From Cinclus cinclus (lineage: Eukaryota; Chordata; Aves; Passeriformes; Cinclidae), in the NCBI RefSeq assembly GCF_963662255.1, contig NC_085048.1, forward strand, positions 95,009,729 to 95,073,728: a stretch of 64,000 nt of DNA, given 5' to 3'. This document shows, piece by piece, positions 13,801 to 25,205 of this stretch. Within the stretch, counting starts at the first letter, position 1; each line of letters starts with the position of its first letter. The notes beneath the pieces were generated by a model, which was not told the DNA's origin, ran no database searches, and was given only the letters and a program-made list of their open reading frames with translations. A program made the translations under genes and the position numbers.

Positions 13801-14856
13801 CTTGAACCTAAGATTTAGTTATAGAATAGTGGTGTGAAAAATGTGTCTGGTATTTCGAACAGAGAAGTCTGGATTCTGTATTACTCAACTCTTCTGGCAA
13901 ATCAGGCGAGGATTCCTGGGAATGAATAAATGCCATTCCTTTTCAAGATCAACTGCCTTCACTGATGATTTATCAAAGACTCTGCTTTAAAAAAAGGGCA
14001 AGGTTTTTCACTAGCAAGGAGTAAATGGGAACAAGAAAGAGGAATTTGACATGTGAACATTACTGGGAGCTGGTTTCTCACTAAATCAATGCCTTTCTTC
14101 CTCTTTCCAGTGAATAAATGCAGCTGCTGCTGTGTCCTATCAGATTTCCCAGTCAGAGTGAAGAAACTGAATGCTACTTAGCATAGAGATCCTTTGTCAG
14201 AAAGCATTTCTATCTCAACCTCAACTTCATAGTAGTTCTTCACTACATAAACTTCACTACTAATATATTACATTTATTGTTTCAATTGCCTTGAAGTACT
14301 GACCATATGAGTGAGGGGGATAAAAATACTCACTCTGACTCAGTGTCTGCTGCTAGTTAGTACAGCAGCCTTGTTCTTAAATAGCCCTAAATTACATACA
14401 AAATTTATGGAGCACAGAAGGCATAGTAATTATTTAGGGAACAAATACTGTCTAAGGGTAGTATGGTTTACTAGCTGGGTCTCAGTCAGTATCTTATTTC
14501 CATGAACACAAATGTTAGTGGCTACAGGGTTTTAAGGGTGACATTAACTTGACAAATGTTACAGTTTGATTTTTTTGACTCCTTGTTAAATCAGCGTCAC
14601 CTTGTGGTCTGTTTTCCAGACGGGAGTCAGAAAGGAGAAACCATTCATTAGCTCGCCATGCAGATATCCTCGCTGCTGTAGAAACAAGACTCTCTCTCTT
14701 AAATATGACTTTCATGAAGTATGTGGATTCCAATCTCTGTTGCTTCATACCTGGAAAGGTAAAATGTGGACTATGTTATGTGAATATGTATCTGTGTTTA
14801 AAAAATAGGATTGTGTAACTTAACCTGGCACAGCTGGGGAAAATTGATAACGTGTA

Positions 14857-14888
<32 letters not shown>

Positions 14889-17800
14889 CAAACAAACATA
14901 TATTTTGCAAACAAACCTACAAGCCAGTACTCTGTTTTACCAGTCAGTCTGAAGTGAATAAACCAGGCTGTATTTAAATATTAATTATTTTAAATTTGAT
15001 TTCTAGTTGCCCTTAGATTCTCTCTTGATTCTGATGTTTGTGTTGTGGTATACTCATCCTCTACAGTCTTTTAGACAAAGCATGTAATCAGGCCATCTGA
15101 AGATGTAGTAATTTAGACAACACATAACATTAAGCACTCAATCGAGATTTTAGGCACCTTTCTTAAGGGTTTGAGTACTTCAGGTTAATTGAATTAAGGT
15201 ATTTAGTATGTCAAAACACTGTTCAGTATTACAGTGGATGGTATATTTTTGTACAGTAGGTGGAATTAGTTTTAAATGTAAAGTGTGTTAAATGGGAACA
15301 TTACTGAACAATTCTGGTGTTTTAGAATACCAGCCCAGCATTAAATATAAATTATGCAGGCAAGATGTACATTGGAGATACTGATGTTTTATAAGCTGTG
15401 AAATCACCAGTCCACAGGGGAATTGACAGAATCGTGCTCAGAGGAAGACTGGTACAGCTCAGGGATTAAATGAGATCAGTGAACATTATCCTAATGCTCT
15501 ATTCATTGATCTTTCCATGTAAGGTTTGGATATGTTGGTGTTACTTTTTTGTGGGCAGAGAACTGAATTGCAGTGAGATGAATGGAAAACTTATCTCTTG
15601 GATTCTGGAGAAGCATGCAGGCATTTATGTGTGCAATGGTAGGATAAGCTGTGGGCATGGAATGTATTCTTATCTTGAAGAAGTGACTATTTCTTTACAT
15701 TCCTGTTGACTTGATATTTAACTAATTTAGAATTATATTCTTATTTGATTTTATATTTTTTATATACCATGTATTTAAAAAAAATAATATAATAAAGTCA
15801 AATTAACTTAAGTCCCTGATGCTTACATGGTAAATTGGATACTTAAAAAAAATGTTGCCCTACTGTTTTGAAGAGTGGAGAGAAAGGCAGTACCCACACT
15901 AGACCAGGGGTGTGTAGGAGGTGGGCAGGTGAGCTTGCTTTTCCTTGTGGGCACCATCTTGTAAGGACCTTGATTTTATTTTGATACAACTGCTAAAAAG
16001 TTTGTGCTGGGTTTTTTTTTTTAAAGAATATATATTTACTTAGTGTGTGACTTTGCTAGCACTGTTGCTCTCTCAGCACGGTTACCAGTTCACCCATTCA
16101 TTAATATTTTGGTCAATCAGATTCAAGGCTTAGTGTTCACTTACAGTCTGTGGTTTCCCTCCCACCTGGTTTGCTTCCCTCAGGAAGTTTCAGCACAGAA
16201 CAACCAGAAGTGAATTTGTGTTAGAATATGCTAATCCTGGTTTGAGGTTCAGCATTTTGTGTGCTGGCAGAGCACCGCTGCAAGGTTTCATATTGAGGAT
16301 GTTGTTGCTAACAGATACAAAGTAGATAAAATTAGCTAAGTCTTTTGTTGTTTGTTGCTTGATGAGAAACCTCGGTCTTGTCTAGCTTTTGGGACTTTTT
16401 AGCTAAGCTTCCTTTATCAGAGCAGAAGGTGCAACTGTATTACAAGGTCCTTATTATGTGTGTTCTTCAGGAAACTCTTCATTCTTAATCCTGTGCAAAA
16501 TACCTGTGTAGCTTTGGCTAAGACACCAGCATTCCTATCTTGACCTTCCTCAGACTTTAATTCATAAATTACTGAGACACCCCTCACCTCTTTTTATCTC
16601 TCCTAACCAAAGGGCTTTGTTTCCCAAACCGTTCAAGAGAGTTTTGTTCTCTGTCAGTAGTGGATTGATGTTTTGTAAATGAATATATTTTGGACTTAAC
16701 CTGAATTTGCAGGTGTGTGTATTTTATAATTTTGTGTATATAGAAGTGGACTCAAGTAAATATTTACAGCTCTTCAGGCTGACATAATGCTAATTCTTGC
16801 CATTCCAATTCTGTTTCTTAACTGGCAGGGGTAGTGACTGCTCTGCTTTGGGGCTTCTTGCTTCAGGTTCTCCTGAAGAAAATAATCATGCTCTGCTGAG
16901 TATAGATTATGTAACTTGCAAGCCAACTGTGGCCATACTTCAAATTTCACCCAATAAGCATTATTTCATGACTTTGAAGAGAGCTGTTGTGATAGGTTAA
17001 ATTAATAGCTTCTCTGATATATCATGAACAGCACTTCAAAAAGCTGATCTGGAACTAAAACACACAGAGTAGTGTGCAACTGTTATGTGGTAAAAACCCC
17101 TGAATATGCCATAATTCCTAGAACAAACTGAAATAATCTTGCCTTTATCAGAAAATCCTAATTCTTCTTAAATGTTTTAGGTAATAGATGAAATTTATCG
17201 AGTGCTAAGATATGTAAACTCTACAAGAGCTCCTCAGAGAGCTCATGAAGTTCTTCAAGAACTAAGGGACATTTCCTCCATGGCTATGGAATATTTTGAT
17301 GAGAAGATTGTTCCAATACTGAAAAGAAAGATGCCTGGGTCAGATGTATCGGGACGTCTAATAGGAACTGCCCCAGGTATTAATTCCAACATATAGTTAA
17401 GTTTTATTTAGTTTTTCTTAAAACAATTCACAGCACTGTATGTTTTCAAAGCTCCCTCCCTTAAATGGGAGCTTTATTACATAAATATTGGTAATACTTG
17501 TTTCTTAAGAATGCTGACTGAAATTCATTTGCTTTGAAATTTAAGGAGCCTTTGTACTACCAAAAGAACAGTCACTTGAATGTATGTTAGAATTATTCAT
17601 AGTGTGTATTCATTAAACAAATGCTTTTGTGCCACCAATGAATGAGACTTTATTGCTGCATTTGGTTGAAATTTGGCACATGAGATGACAACTTGATGCC
17701 TTTTATTTTTAGGACAAGCTGCAGATGAATTTGCCTAAGTAGTACATAGCGGGCTAGAATGGGCTTTCTTTACTTTACTAGGGGTACTTTTTTATGCACT

Positions 17801-19648
17801 AACAAGCAAAATAGTTACAGGTGGTAATGAAAAGGCAATTAAAACAACAGTATATAAATAAGCCATTAAACTGGTCCTTCGTATACTCTGTCAGACTTTC
17901 CAGAACTTTTTTGAACCAAACTCTAAGGCAGTTGCCTCATGGCTGAAATTATCTTAATGGTAAAGGGCAAAAGATTGGTAAAATTGTAGAGTTTTTCCTA
18001 TACAGGATGTGTTCACACTTTAGGAACTGTGAAATTTTACTCTCTAGAAGAATAACTTAGTAAAAATTGGGGGGGGGGGGGAAATACATCTTAAGCAAAA
18101 ACAATAGGCCTAACTGCAGATGCTTTTGTTTCTTGTATGTGCTGTCCATCCTTTTAGCCATAGGTGTGTATGCCACCTTTTAATTATATCCTCTTAGTTA
18201 TACTTTCATTTTTTTAATTATATACCTTTTAAAAATTATTTAGAGGTTTACATTTTCCTTTTAGTTATATGTGTTAATATATACTTAGCCTCTCAGCTGA
18301 GGAAGTATTGCTCAAACCCACAGCTGATGTCAATCGACTTTTCAAGGCCAAGACTTTGTGGTGCATAAAATGCTTCTCTCTTGTTGAGGGAAGGGCATAA
18401 CCTCTCCAACAGCAACCCCACACATAATGTGTCACATAATGCTAGCTGTGCTGGCATCCTAACAGGAAAACAGGAGGAAAAGGAGGATGGATATTCGGAC
18501 TTCTTTCTGTAGGGCACTTAAAGTTGCACCTTGCTTGCACAGCATTGCTAGAAGAGTATAATGACAGCAAAAGTGATAGATATCTTTTATGGCAGAAAAA
18601 GTGAAAGAAATTATACAGTAGCTGTTAGTCTCCTTGATTTGCAGGAACTTTATTAGAACCAACAGTTCCAAGCTCAGATTCCAGTATGGTTTTAGTGCTT
18701 AGGAGGAGTGATTCTAAAGAAGCATGGAAAATAAATTCCTTTCTTCTAAAATGTAAGTTATACTGAAATACCTTGTTAAGTTACAAACTACCAATTTTTA
18801 GAACTTCAGCTGTCTGCAGCTAAGATAGCAGAATTTTTCTGGTCTGATGAAATATATTTATCCAGCCTTAACTATTCCATGTTAATTAATTTATAGATGC
18901 TTTGTGGGGTTTTGTCTTAACATCTGTGACACTAAGTCTAGATGACAACACAGTAGTTCTACACAGTTTTTGGTACAGCAAAAGGAAGGGGGCTTATGTA
19001 CAAGAAATGAATTATGAACTTTTTTCCAGACTACTGAAAAGCTGTAAGTATTTTAAATTAAACTGGTTGTGCTCTGAGATTGCCACATGTTCTCGTTAGA
19101 CACTTAAGTGACTGTAAATCTATTTACCTGTTCACATAACTTGCAGTGGGTATTCAGATTCATGTGTGGGGAGTAGGGGTGAGCAAAACACGAACCCTGG
19201 GACACCATTTCTGCCCATAAATTGCGGAGTATTAATCACAGTTCTCTCTGAAGTTCCAGGGCCTTCTGCAGCACTGACAACAATGCAGCTGTTCTCCAAG
19301 CAGAGCCCTTCCAGGCAGGAAGTCACCAAGCTGCAGCAGCAGGTGAAAGCCAACGGCACGGGCCTGACGGCGCTGAAGCGGGAGATCTCGGAGCTGCGCG
19401 TCAAAGTGCAGGAGCAGCAGAAGCAGCTCCAGGATCAAGACCAGAAACTGCTTGAGCAAACCCAAATCATTGGGGAGCAGAACGCCCGCTTGGCCGAGCT
19501 GGAGCGCAAGCTGCGAGAGGTGATGGAGAGCACAGTAGGGAATTCTTCAGGTTCCGGCTCAAATGAACAATCTCCCAGGAAACGGAGGAAGGCGGTGGAT
19601 TCCACAGACTGTCCTAGGAAATCTAAACGCCTTCGGAGCAGAAAATAA
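7463..19648 (+). CDS. FBXO28: F-box only protein 28, five coding exons (7463-7675, 13536-13645, 14620-14758, 17181-17376, 19254-19648)
   Basis: Substrate receptor of an SCF (SKP1-CUL1-F-box) ubiquitin ligase, a nuclear protein linked in mammals to MYC and topoisomerase IIalpha ubiquitylation. The joined exons give 350 residues against 368 in human. The N-terminus is Ala/Pro-rich and variable; the F-box runs about residues 46-90 (LPIVAIESILSFLSYDETSQ); a conserved middle region follows to about 215; a coiled coil spans about 240-312; two basic clusters (PRKRRK and RKSKRLRSRK) close the protein and are likely nuclear localisation signals. Ser326 in EQSPRKRR lines up with the human CDK site reported as Ser344. 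The ATG at 7463 is in a strong context, with no in-frame ATG upstream. All introns are GT-AG and phases agree. No breaks seen. Confidence 0.97.
8697..8780 (-). repeat. CR1 LINE fragment, reverse orientation
   Basis: Contains the blocks gtccagctcctggccctgca and aggacatccccaagatcac, which match the reverse complement of the avian CR1 3' region. Both outer limits are diffuse, and the terminal octamer repeats are not visible. Confidence 0.6.
11860..12160. other. GC-rich island inside FBXO28 intron 1
   Basis: About 300 bases clearly richer in G, C and CpG than the AT-rich intron around them. It contains open frames on both strands, which is expected from base composition alone. Near its right side, 12060-12091 forms a hairpin: GGTACC and GTCCC pair with GGGAC and GGTACC around a seven-base loop. 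It could be an internal enhancer or promoter, a GC-rich retroposed piece, or neutral. I do not recognise a gene. Confidence 0.5.
12060..12091. repeat. Imperfect inverted repeat with GGTACC ends
   Basis: GGTACC at 12060-12065 and 12086-12091 flank GTCCC (12067-12071) and GGGAC (12079-12083), with one- and two-base bulges and a seven-base loop at 12072-12078. Confidence 0.7.
12698..12714. repeat. 8-bp perfect palindrome
   Basis: GCATCTTC-t-GAAGATGC, followed from 12719 by a third copy of gcatcttc in direct orientation. Short, and possibly by chance. Confidence 0.7.
13085..13170. repeat. AT-rich low-complexity stretch
   Basis: Almost entirely A and T, built from irregular taata/aatat units, within FBXO28 intron 1. 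Confidence 0.8.
13536..13645 (+). CDS. FBXO28: FBXO28 coding exon 2
   Basis: Encodes residues 72-107 and two bases of Arg108, the second half of the F-box and the start of the middle region (VCKRMDLVCQRMLNQGF). The acceptor is tacag|gtt and the donor aag|gtatg. Confidence 0.97.
13646..14619 (+). other. FBXO28: FBXO28 intron 2
   Basis: Phase-2 intron of about 1 kb. Nothing else is recognised inside it. Confidence 0.9.
14620..14758 (+). CDS. FBXO28: FBXO28 coding exon 3
   Basis: Encodes the rest of Arg108 through Lys154, including HADILAAVETRLSLLNMTF and the end NLCCFIPGK. The acceptor is tttccag|acg and the donor aag|gtaaa. Ends at phase 0. Confidence 0.97.
14759..17180 (+). other. FBXO28: FBXO28 intron 3
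   Basis: 2.4 kb phase-0 intron with a (TA)n microsatellite at 14862-14888 and an AT-rich patch at about 15735-15800. No further exon or repeat family is recognised. Confidence 0.9.
14862..14888. repeat. (TA)n microsatellite
   Basis: About 13 uninterrupted TA dinucleotides in FBXO28 intron 3. Probably length-polymorphic. Confidence 0.9.
17181..17376 (+). CDS. FBXO28: FBXO28 coding exon 4
   Basis: Encodes residues 155-219 and one base of Val220: VIDEIYRVLRYVNSTRAPQ, then the conserved segment to GRLIGTAP. The acceptor is tttag|gta and the donor cag|gtatt. Confidence 0.97.
17377..19253 (+). other. FBXO28: FBXO28 intron 4
   Basis: 1.9 kb phase-1 intron. Contains a 13-base G run (18069-18081) and T-rich stretches. 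Nothing else is recognised. Confidence 0.9.
18069..18081. repeat. Poly-G run (13 G)
   Basis: An uninterrupted G homopolymer in FBXO28 intron 4. Homopolymers of this kind are prone to length error in assemblies. Confidence 0.9.
19254..19648 (+). CDS. FBXO28: FBXO28 coding exon 5 (terminal)
   Basis: Completes Val220 and encodes residues 221-350 plus the TAA stop: PGPSAALTTMQLFSK, the Gln/Glu/Leu-rich coiled coil (about 240-312), a Ser/Gly linker and the basic C-terminus. The acceptor lies at ctgaag|ttcc. The alternative AG six bases downstream (ttccag|gg) would break the reading frame. Confidence 0.96.
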
Positions 19649-19984
19649 CTGGGGAGGAAACGGCGCCTTCAGGAAGATACACTGCTCTAGTAGCCCAAGC
19701 AGACCTGCTTGTTTGGATACTGTGACCAGCTTCATGGTGTCACTTAGGCTGCTGGCTCTTCAAAACACCACTTAGACTTGAACAGTAATTTTCTTTCATC
19801 GACTTTTCCCCTGCTTTCTATATGGGTGGGCCTAATGCACAGAATCTTTAAGACTTGCAATAGCTACATACTAACCAGACCTGCTCTGTTATGTTTTGAA
19901 GGGTTAACCTTTTTTTTTTTTTTTGTGCAGATGTGTTTAAAGTAAACTTATTTGTGTTTATGCATATGTTCACATGAAATCTTA

Positions 19985-19990
19985 AATAAA
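19985..19990 (+). terminator. FBXO28: Candidate proximal poly(A) signal of FBXO28
   Basis: AATAAA about 340 bases after the stop codon. Confidence 0.5.
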
Positions 19991-20460
19991 TTGTCTTAAC
20001 TGACTAAATGGTTAAGAGTAAAAACAGATGTCCTGCTCACTTGAAGGAAAGATCCGCTTTTAAAATCTTGTTTTTGAGAACTTGACCTTTTTTTGTTACA
20101 AGTGACCTTGTCTGGAATGTCTGAAAAGTAGTTAATACTTTTTGGGGTTCTCTGTAATGAGTAAAACTGACTTCTTAAGCTACAGTATTGGCTATATATT
20201 TTTGTAAACTTCCATGGAAGGGCCTTCTGTCCAGTCTTCACATGCACACACCCTGGTTCTAGGTCTTGGGAGCCATATTCTACATTTGCATGGATCGGTG
20301 CATGTACAGCTTAGTCAGCCTGCCAAAAGCGCTTGCCTGATACTGTTCCAGACTCTGGGAGAGAGCACAGGGACCTGTCAAGCAATTCCTTTGTTCCTCA
20401 GCCATAACTGAGTCTCTGCTTTCGGCACAGCGGCTTCCTTGCAGCGAGGTGGTCTGGGGA

Positions 20461-20520
20461 GGCGAGTGGCGTTTGAGCCCGGGCTGTGTGGCTGCCACTC
20501 GCCCTGCCTGGAAGGCAGGG
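20461..20520 (+). other. Two adjacent hairpins in the FBXO28 3' UTR
   Basis: GGCGAGTGGC (20461-20470) pairs perfectly with GCCACTCGCC (20494-20503), and CCCTGCC (20502-20508) with GGCAGGG (20514-20520). The first loop contains the palindrome AGCCCGGGCT (20476-20485). The block is GC-rich inside an AT-rich UTR. The two stems share two bases, so they would compete or trim at the joint. Confidence 0.65.
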
Positions 20521-20752
20521 ATTTATTGTTAGTCAAAGCTGGAGAATGGAGAGGCTGCCTGTGCATCACTTGGGTCGTAGGCCAACACCGAACACCTACC
20601 AATCGTCCCTGGAGTCAGCAAGCTCTGGGAACATCATTTGAGTGAAATGCTGTACTATGGGAAAACTTAAACTATTTTGCGTGTCTGTGTTGGGGTTAGG
20701 GTGGAAATTTCTCTGTAACACTGATGACAATATTCTAAGCTTTCCTTATCCT

Positions 20753-20796
20753 AAAAGGTAAATCACTTCAGACTTCACTGAAAAGGTAAATCACTT
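20753..20796. repeat. 28-bp period tandem repeat
   Basis: aaaaggtaaatcactt occurs at 20753-20768 and 20781-20796, giving a direct repeat with a 28-base period. Confidence 0.75.
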
Positions 20797-21354
20797 TGGA
20801 GCTTTAATTTCTTTTGCACTTCTGTTTCAAGCTTGTAACTGGAGAAGCATGTCTTGCACTGTTCAGTCTCTCTGGTCACTTTAACCACCTCAGAGTTGTG
20901 TACAGTGATTATCCCCCCCACCGTCTGTATATTTTTGGAATCTTATGCAAATACCATTGTCCTTGGTTTTGTTTTAATGTACTAAACTATGTAGCTTTAT
21001 AATTTGACTTACGTTTTCTTTTTTAAACCATGTGCTCCTTTGTCTTTAGGTAGTTCTGAACCCAACTTGGTATGGCACTGAAAATACAAATGCTGCATTT
21101 GTAGCTGTTCACAATCTTGATATTACTGCTGTGGGTTAAAATGCCAGGTTAATTTTGTGTGGCTGTCAACATAACCTAGTGGCTGTATTTAAAGCACCAA
21201 ACAAATCAGAACTTGTCTGGTCAGATATGATACAGTCGTGGAAAACTGACATCTTACCTGAAAGCTCAGCTGCAGTTTTTACTTCTAAAGCATAGTAGCT
21301 CGTACCAGAAGTAACAATGCAAATGCATAATACTTGACGGATGCTTAGCTTTCA

Positions 21355-21360
21355 AATAAA
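21355..21360 (+). terminator. FBXO28: Candidate distal poly(A) signal of FBXO28
   Basis: AATAAA followed about 20 bases later by a T-rich tract. This is the last canonical hexamer before a long stretch without gene features. Confidence 0.5.
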
Positions 21361-21380
21361 CTCCTCGAGTAGTTTGAGTC

Positions 21381-24300
21381 TTTTCCAAAAAAAAAGGGCA
21401 TTTTTCTTCAGCATCACGGAAATTATAAAAGGCTGTCTGAGAGCAGACTTAAATTGTTGAAGGAGCATTTGCTTCTACTGGTTTTCTACAGCTCAGAATG
21501 TGTTTTACAGGTAAGTCTATCTTGGAGATAGATACCTGCTATTCAGCTTAGAAATACTGGCACATACCTTAACTTTTAACAGACAATTTTGAGTCAAAGG
21601 GTCAGCATGATAGCTAGAATTACTGTGTGACACAATTTCATTGAATATTGGTGATAAAAAATTCCTATAATGGACTAATTACCAGCTACTTGTGGTTAAA
21701 TACTTCCAAAGAAGTATAAACTTGTGAATTGCATTTACTGAAAAGGTTTATTCATGCATTTTGGATATTATTCAGTTTAGTTTCAGGTTACTCCAGAGTA
21801 GCATTTCTGGATGTGTTGGGGAATCTCTGGCTGTTGGTAAACTGAGCTGGAAAACAACAGCCAGTTCTTAAGGGAAATGTTCTCTGGGAATGGTGCCAAC
21901 TTGGAACCTTCAACTCAAGGAAGTATCCTGTGCTCCAGGATTCCAGGTGCATCCTGCTCCTCCATGTGCTGACAGTGAAATGGAATGAGGCTGGTGAAAC
22001 TTCAGGGGTAGAGGGCATGGTTTCAGGGCACCTTTGGGAAATTCCACAATAGAGGTACACCAATGTTTTCTATTTCACATCCCAGAGAAGGAAATGCCAG
22101 ATGGCTTTTGGCTGGAATGTACACCAGAAAAATACACACATGGAAAAAACAGAATGAAGTAATTGTTTGGACAAAATAGGTGGAACATTAATTTCTGACA
22201 CCGTATTGTCCCTTGTTAAATAAAAAAGATAAATTTTGCAATATATGAACAAGCTGATGAATCACCCAAAGTAAAACTAAATCTCTCTTCACTCTCAATG
22301 CCTGTGCACATTTATGTGAGTTGGTGTATCAGCCTCCAAGTCGTGTTGGTAGCAATTAGTGATTGTATCATCTGTTCAAGGGAGAGCCTTAAACCAGTAA
22401 GACTAAGATGTAGTTTGCCAAATTGCAGGGGAAAATGATTTATTTGCAGCCACTGTTGAGTTTTAGTACTTTTATCAAGGACTGAAACTGAACGAAAGCT
22501 CAGAGCTGGCAGGGAAAGCAATTTTAAGTGTCTTATATTTAGTTTTTTAAAATAACTTTAAACTACTGACGCCAGATTTACTGTTTTTCTAAAAATAGCA
22601 CTTGCTTAGAAACTGCCTTTTGTTTCCTAGTGAGGTTGGGGAATTTTTTTTACAAGTTTGTCTACCTGGTGAACATGATGAAAATGAGATCAAAAGATAC
22701 CATCATGGCACTTTTTTGGGGAAAAAGCTGTGTTGCTTCCCACATTGAAAGGCTTCTATGTAACGACAGTGTGCAAGGAGCCTCCAAACCTGGGCTAATG
22801 GATGTAACAGGTGGAAGTGCTGAAGGAAGAAAGACTACCTGCTTAACAAGATAAATTTCACAGATTAAAAACCAGATGGAAACAAATGGGACTTCATCAA
22901 TTCCTGATACTCAGCATCGCATGTTAATCACCAAATTCATTAATGCTACAAAGGATGCCTGCCTGTACCTTCTCAATGTAAAAGGTAAGACAGAATTGAA
23001 CAGAAACTTAGTTGTTCTTGCTCAGATCTTCTGACAGTGAATTGTGGAGAGCACCAGGATTGCCAAAGGAATTTTCAACATCAAGAGCCTCTTGAAAACA
23101 GGATGATGTAGGATATAGTAGAATGTGTCTCAGCACTGGATTCAGATTCCCTGGTGTTCCTGATGGTTTTATGAGGGTAGCTAGCAAATTACAGTGATAG
23201 TTACTTAATGAATAAGTAAATTCAGTTTGGACTATTTTACAGCAACAGGTCTACTAGTTGGGAACTATTCTGTTCCACTCCGGTTACATTTCTGTGCTAC
23301 TTTGTACCATACCTGGGCCAGCTTACTTGTCCATGTGCTCTCCACTCTTGCAATTCTTTCTGGATCTCACCTTCCCCATTCTAAGGATGCAGTCCTTGCT
23401 TTGGTTTAGATGTAAGTGAACATTCTGGGATTTTTGTTCACACTTTGTGCCAGCTGAAGACAGAGTAGGTACTGTAGGTACTGGATTTCATTGTCTCTGG
23501 AATGAAAAACATCAGATACAAAAACCTGTTGGCTTGCTGAAGACCTAATAAATCTGGATTTGTTACACAGACTGCTTAAAACAGACTGATTAAATGCAGT
23601 GATTAACTAGGAAAGACACTTTGCTCTCCAGTACACTTGGGCAATTGAATTTTCCAAAGCTTCCTATTTAATATATATATTTTTAGTTGTTTAACCCTTG
23701 TTTAACTGCTCTGGAATATTTAGTTTATAAACCTGGGATATTCTGTTTAATTGCCCCACCGAAATTCGTGACCATTTACAAATCTATGTATGTTTGTAGT
23801 ACTGTAAACCTCTCTGTGTACTAAAATCCTGCTGTGCTGTCACTCCTCCAGTGCTCCTGTCACTGGCTGCCACACTCCTCCTTTTGGCAGGATCCTTGCC
23901 ATGGATGAGGAGGTCTTTAGCACAGAGATGGATAGCAGTGCCAATATTTGAACTCCAACCAGAAGGGAATGCTATCAGAAATGTTACATGCGGTGTTTGG
24001 AGTGCTGCTGAGTGAAACACTTGTGACCCCAGCAATTCTGCAGTCAGCTGCTGCACTGGCAACCCCAAAGCTTCCTGCTTTATTGTGAAATGGTCACTGA
24101 CCAAAAAGTAAACCTGGCAAGGTCACAGTGCCTCGATGAAATCTAGACATCTGCTTTGCCTCTTACGCTGCATCAGTCTTCACAGTCTGCGCAATTCTAA
24201 TTCTGTGACTGAGGAGGGAAAGGCTGAGCAAAACCTTTTCTGTGTCTCACCTCCTGGCTGCATTTTTTACTTCTAAATCCCACCCTAATGTGCACTAATT

Positions 24301-24889
24301 AAAATGCATGCAAACCAAACTATTCACAAAAGTGTTATGTTTTATGGATCCTGTGCTTTGTCCACCACTTCACATTGCAAACATTTCCAGGTAGGGAGTG
24401 AATTTCCCCTCCAATAGCCCTGTTGCATGTGGGACTTCCAGCAGCTTGTAGGCATAAGCCTCTTGTACTCATTATTACTAATAAATTTTAAGTGATGAAT
24501 CCTAATCCTGAGAGACCAATACTACATGAAGAGATAAAGTATAATTTACTTTGTGATAATAGCCTCCGTTGTTTTTATCACTGCTGCTGATTTAGATTGA
24601 GTGGATTTTTGATCTACTGATTAAGATTATTACCAGTGGACAACTAAAATTCCAGGCGAGTAGTTCAATTTCTACACAGGGTAATCTTTCTCACTGAACT
24701 GCCCACAGTCTGTTTTTTTATGACAAACACATGCATTGACAGATTAAATGGAAGTTCTTACGTAGGATTTTGTCAAAGAAGTTCTTCAAATATCTTTCCA
24801 CTAAAAGGGAAGGAAGCCGAGACTTTTGGAGTTTGGAGGTCAGTATCGTTAGGCAGGGGTCTGTGAGCACGGGGTCAGACCAGGACAGC
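21381..24889. other. Intergenic region between FBXO28 and DEGS1
   Basis: AT-rich DNA with no recognised gene. The one segment that looks exon-like is 22861-22984, which has an acceptor-like cacag before it, a gtaag donor after it, and an open frame between; I have no homology for it. Confidence 0.6.
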
Positions 24890-24956
24890 AGCTCACGGCA
24901 ACGCGGCTTTGGGACCCCGGATCGCTGCTCCCTCTCTGAGGGCTACGAGGGCTCGG

Positions 24957-25062
24957 AAGGCTCCGGGGGCCCGGAGAGCTCCGGCAGTTCTGAAGGCTCC
25001 GGGGGCCCGGAGAGCTCCGGCAGTTCTGAAGGCTCCGGGGGCTCTGAAGGCTCCGGGGGCTC
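24957..25062. repeat. GC-rich minisatellite, 36-bp unit made of 18-bp halves
   Basis: The unit beginning ctccgggggc starts at 24961, 24997 and 25033, exactly 36 bases apart, then again at 25051 after a half unit of 18. Each half contains ctccg and ends in a variant of gaagg or gagag. The period is a multiple of three, so all six frames stay open through it; the Ser/Gly/Glu/Pro readings are by-products. Confidence 0.9.
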
Positions 25063-25133
25063 CTCCTTCCCCTCAGGCCGCCCCGCCCCGCCGGCAGGGG
25101 GCGCCGCCGCGGCGGGAGCGCGCCCGGCAGCGG

Positions 25134-25138
25134 CCAAT
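25134..25138 (+). promoter_or_regulatory. DEGS1: CCAAT box of DEGS1
   Basis: ccaat directly followed by gggcgg, 33 bases upstream of the TATA box. This is a normal NF-Y/Sp1 arrangement, though somewhat close to the TATA. Confidence 0.65.
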
Positions 25139-25170
25139 GGGCGGCGAGGGCGGAGCCGCCTCCTCCGCGA

Positions 25171-25176
25171 TATAAA
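25171..25176 (+). promoter_or_regulatory. DEGS1: TATA box of DEGS1
   Basis: TATAAA embedded in GC-rich DNA, 71 bases before the ATG. It predicts transcription starting near 25200, giving a 5' UTR of about 45 bases. Confidence 0.7.
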
Positions 25177-25205
25177 GTGCGGTACCGGGGGCGCGCTCAG
25201 CGAGC

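Larger units (their letters stand above)
19649..21380 (+). other. FBXO28: FBXO28 3' UTR (probable extent)
   Basis: Non-coding sequence after the stop. Two canonical AATAAA hexamers mark possible ends, about 340 and 1700 bases downstream. Includes a poly-T run (about 19911-19924), two adjacent perfect hairpins (20461-20520) and a two-copy 28-bp tandem repeat (20753-20796). The distal end is inferred. Confidence 0.55.

Noticed and set aside
19254..19260. Alternative acceptor for FBXO28 exon 5 six bases downstream (ttccag|ggcc)
   Set aside because: It removes six bases, VP-type codons conserved with human, and the remaining bases do not join correctly with the one-base overhang of exon 4 to give the conserved residues.
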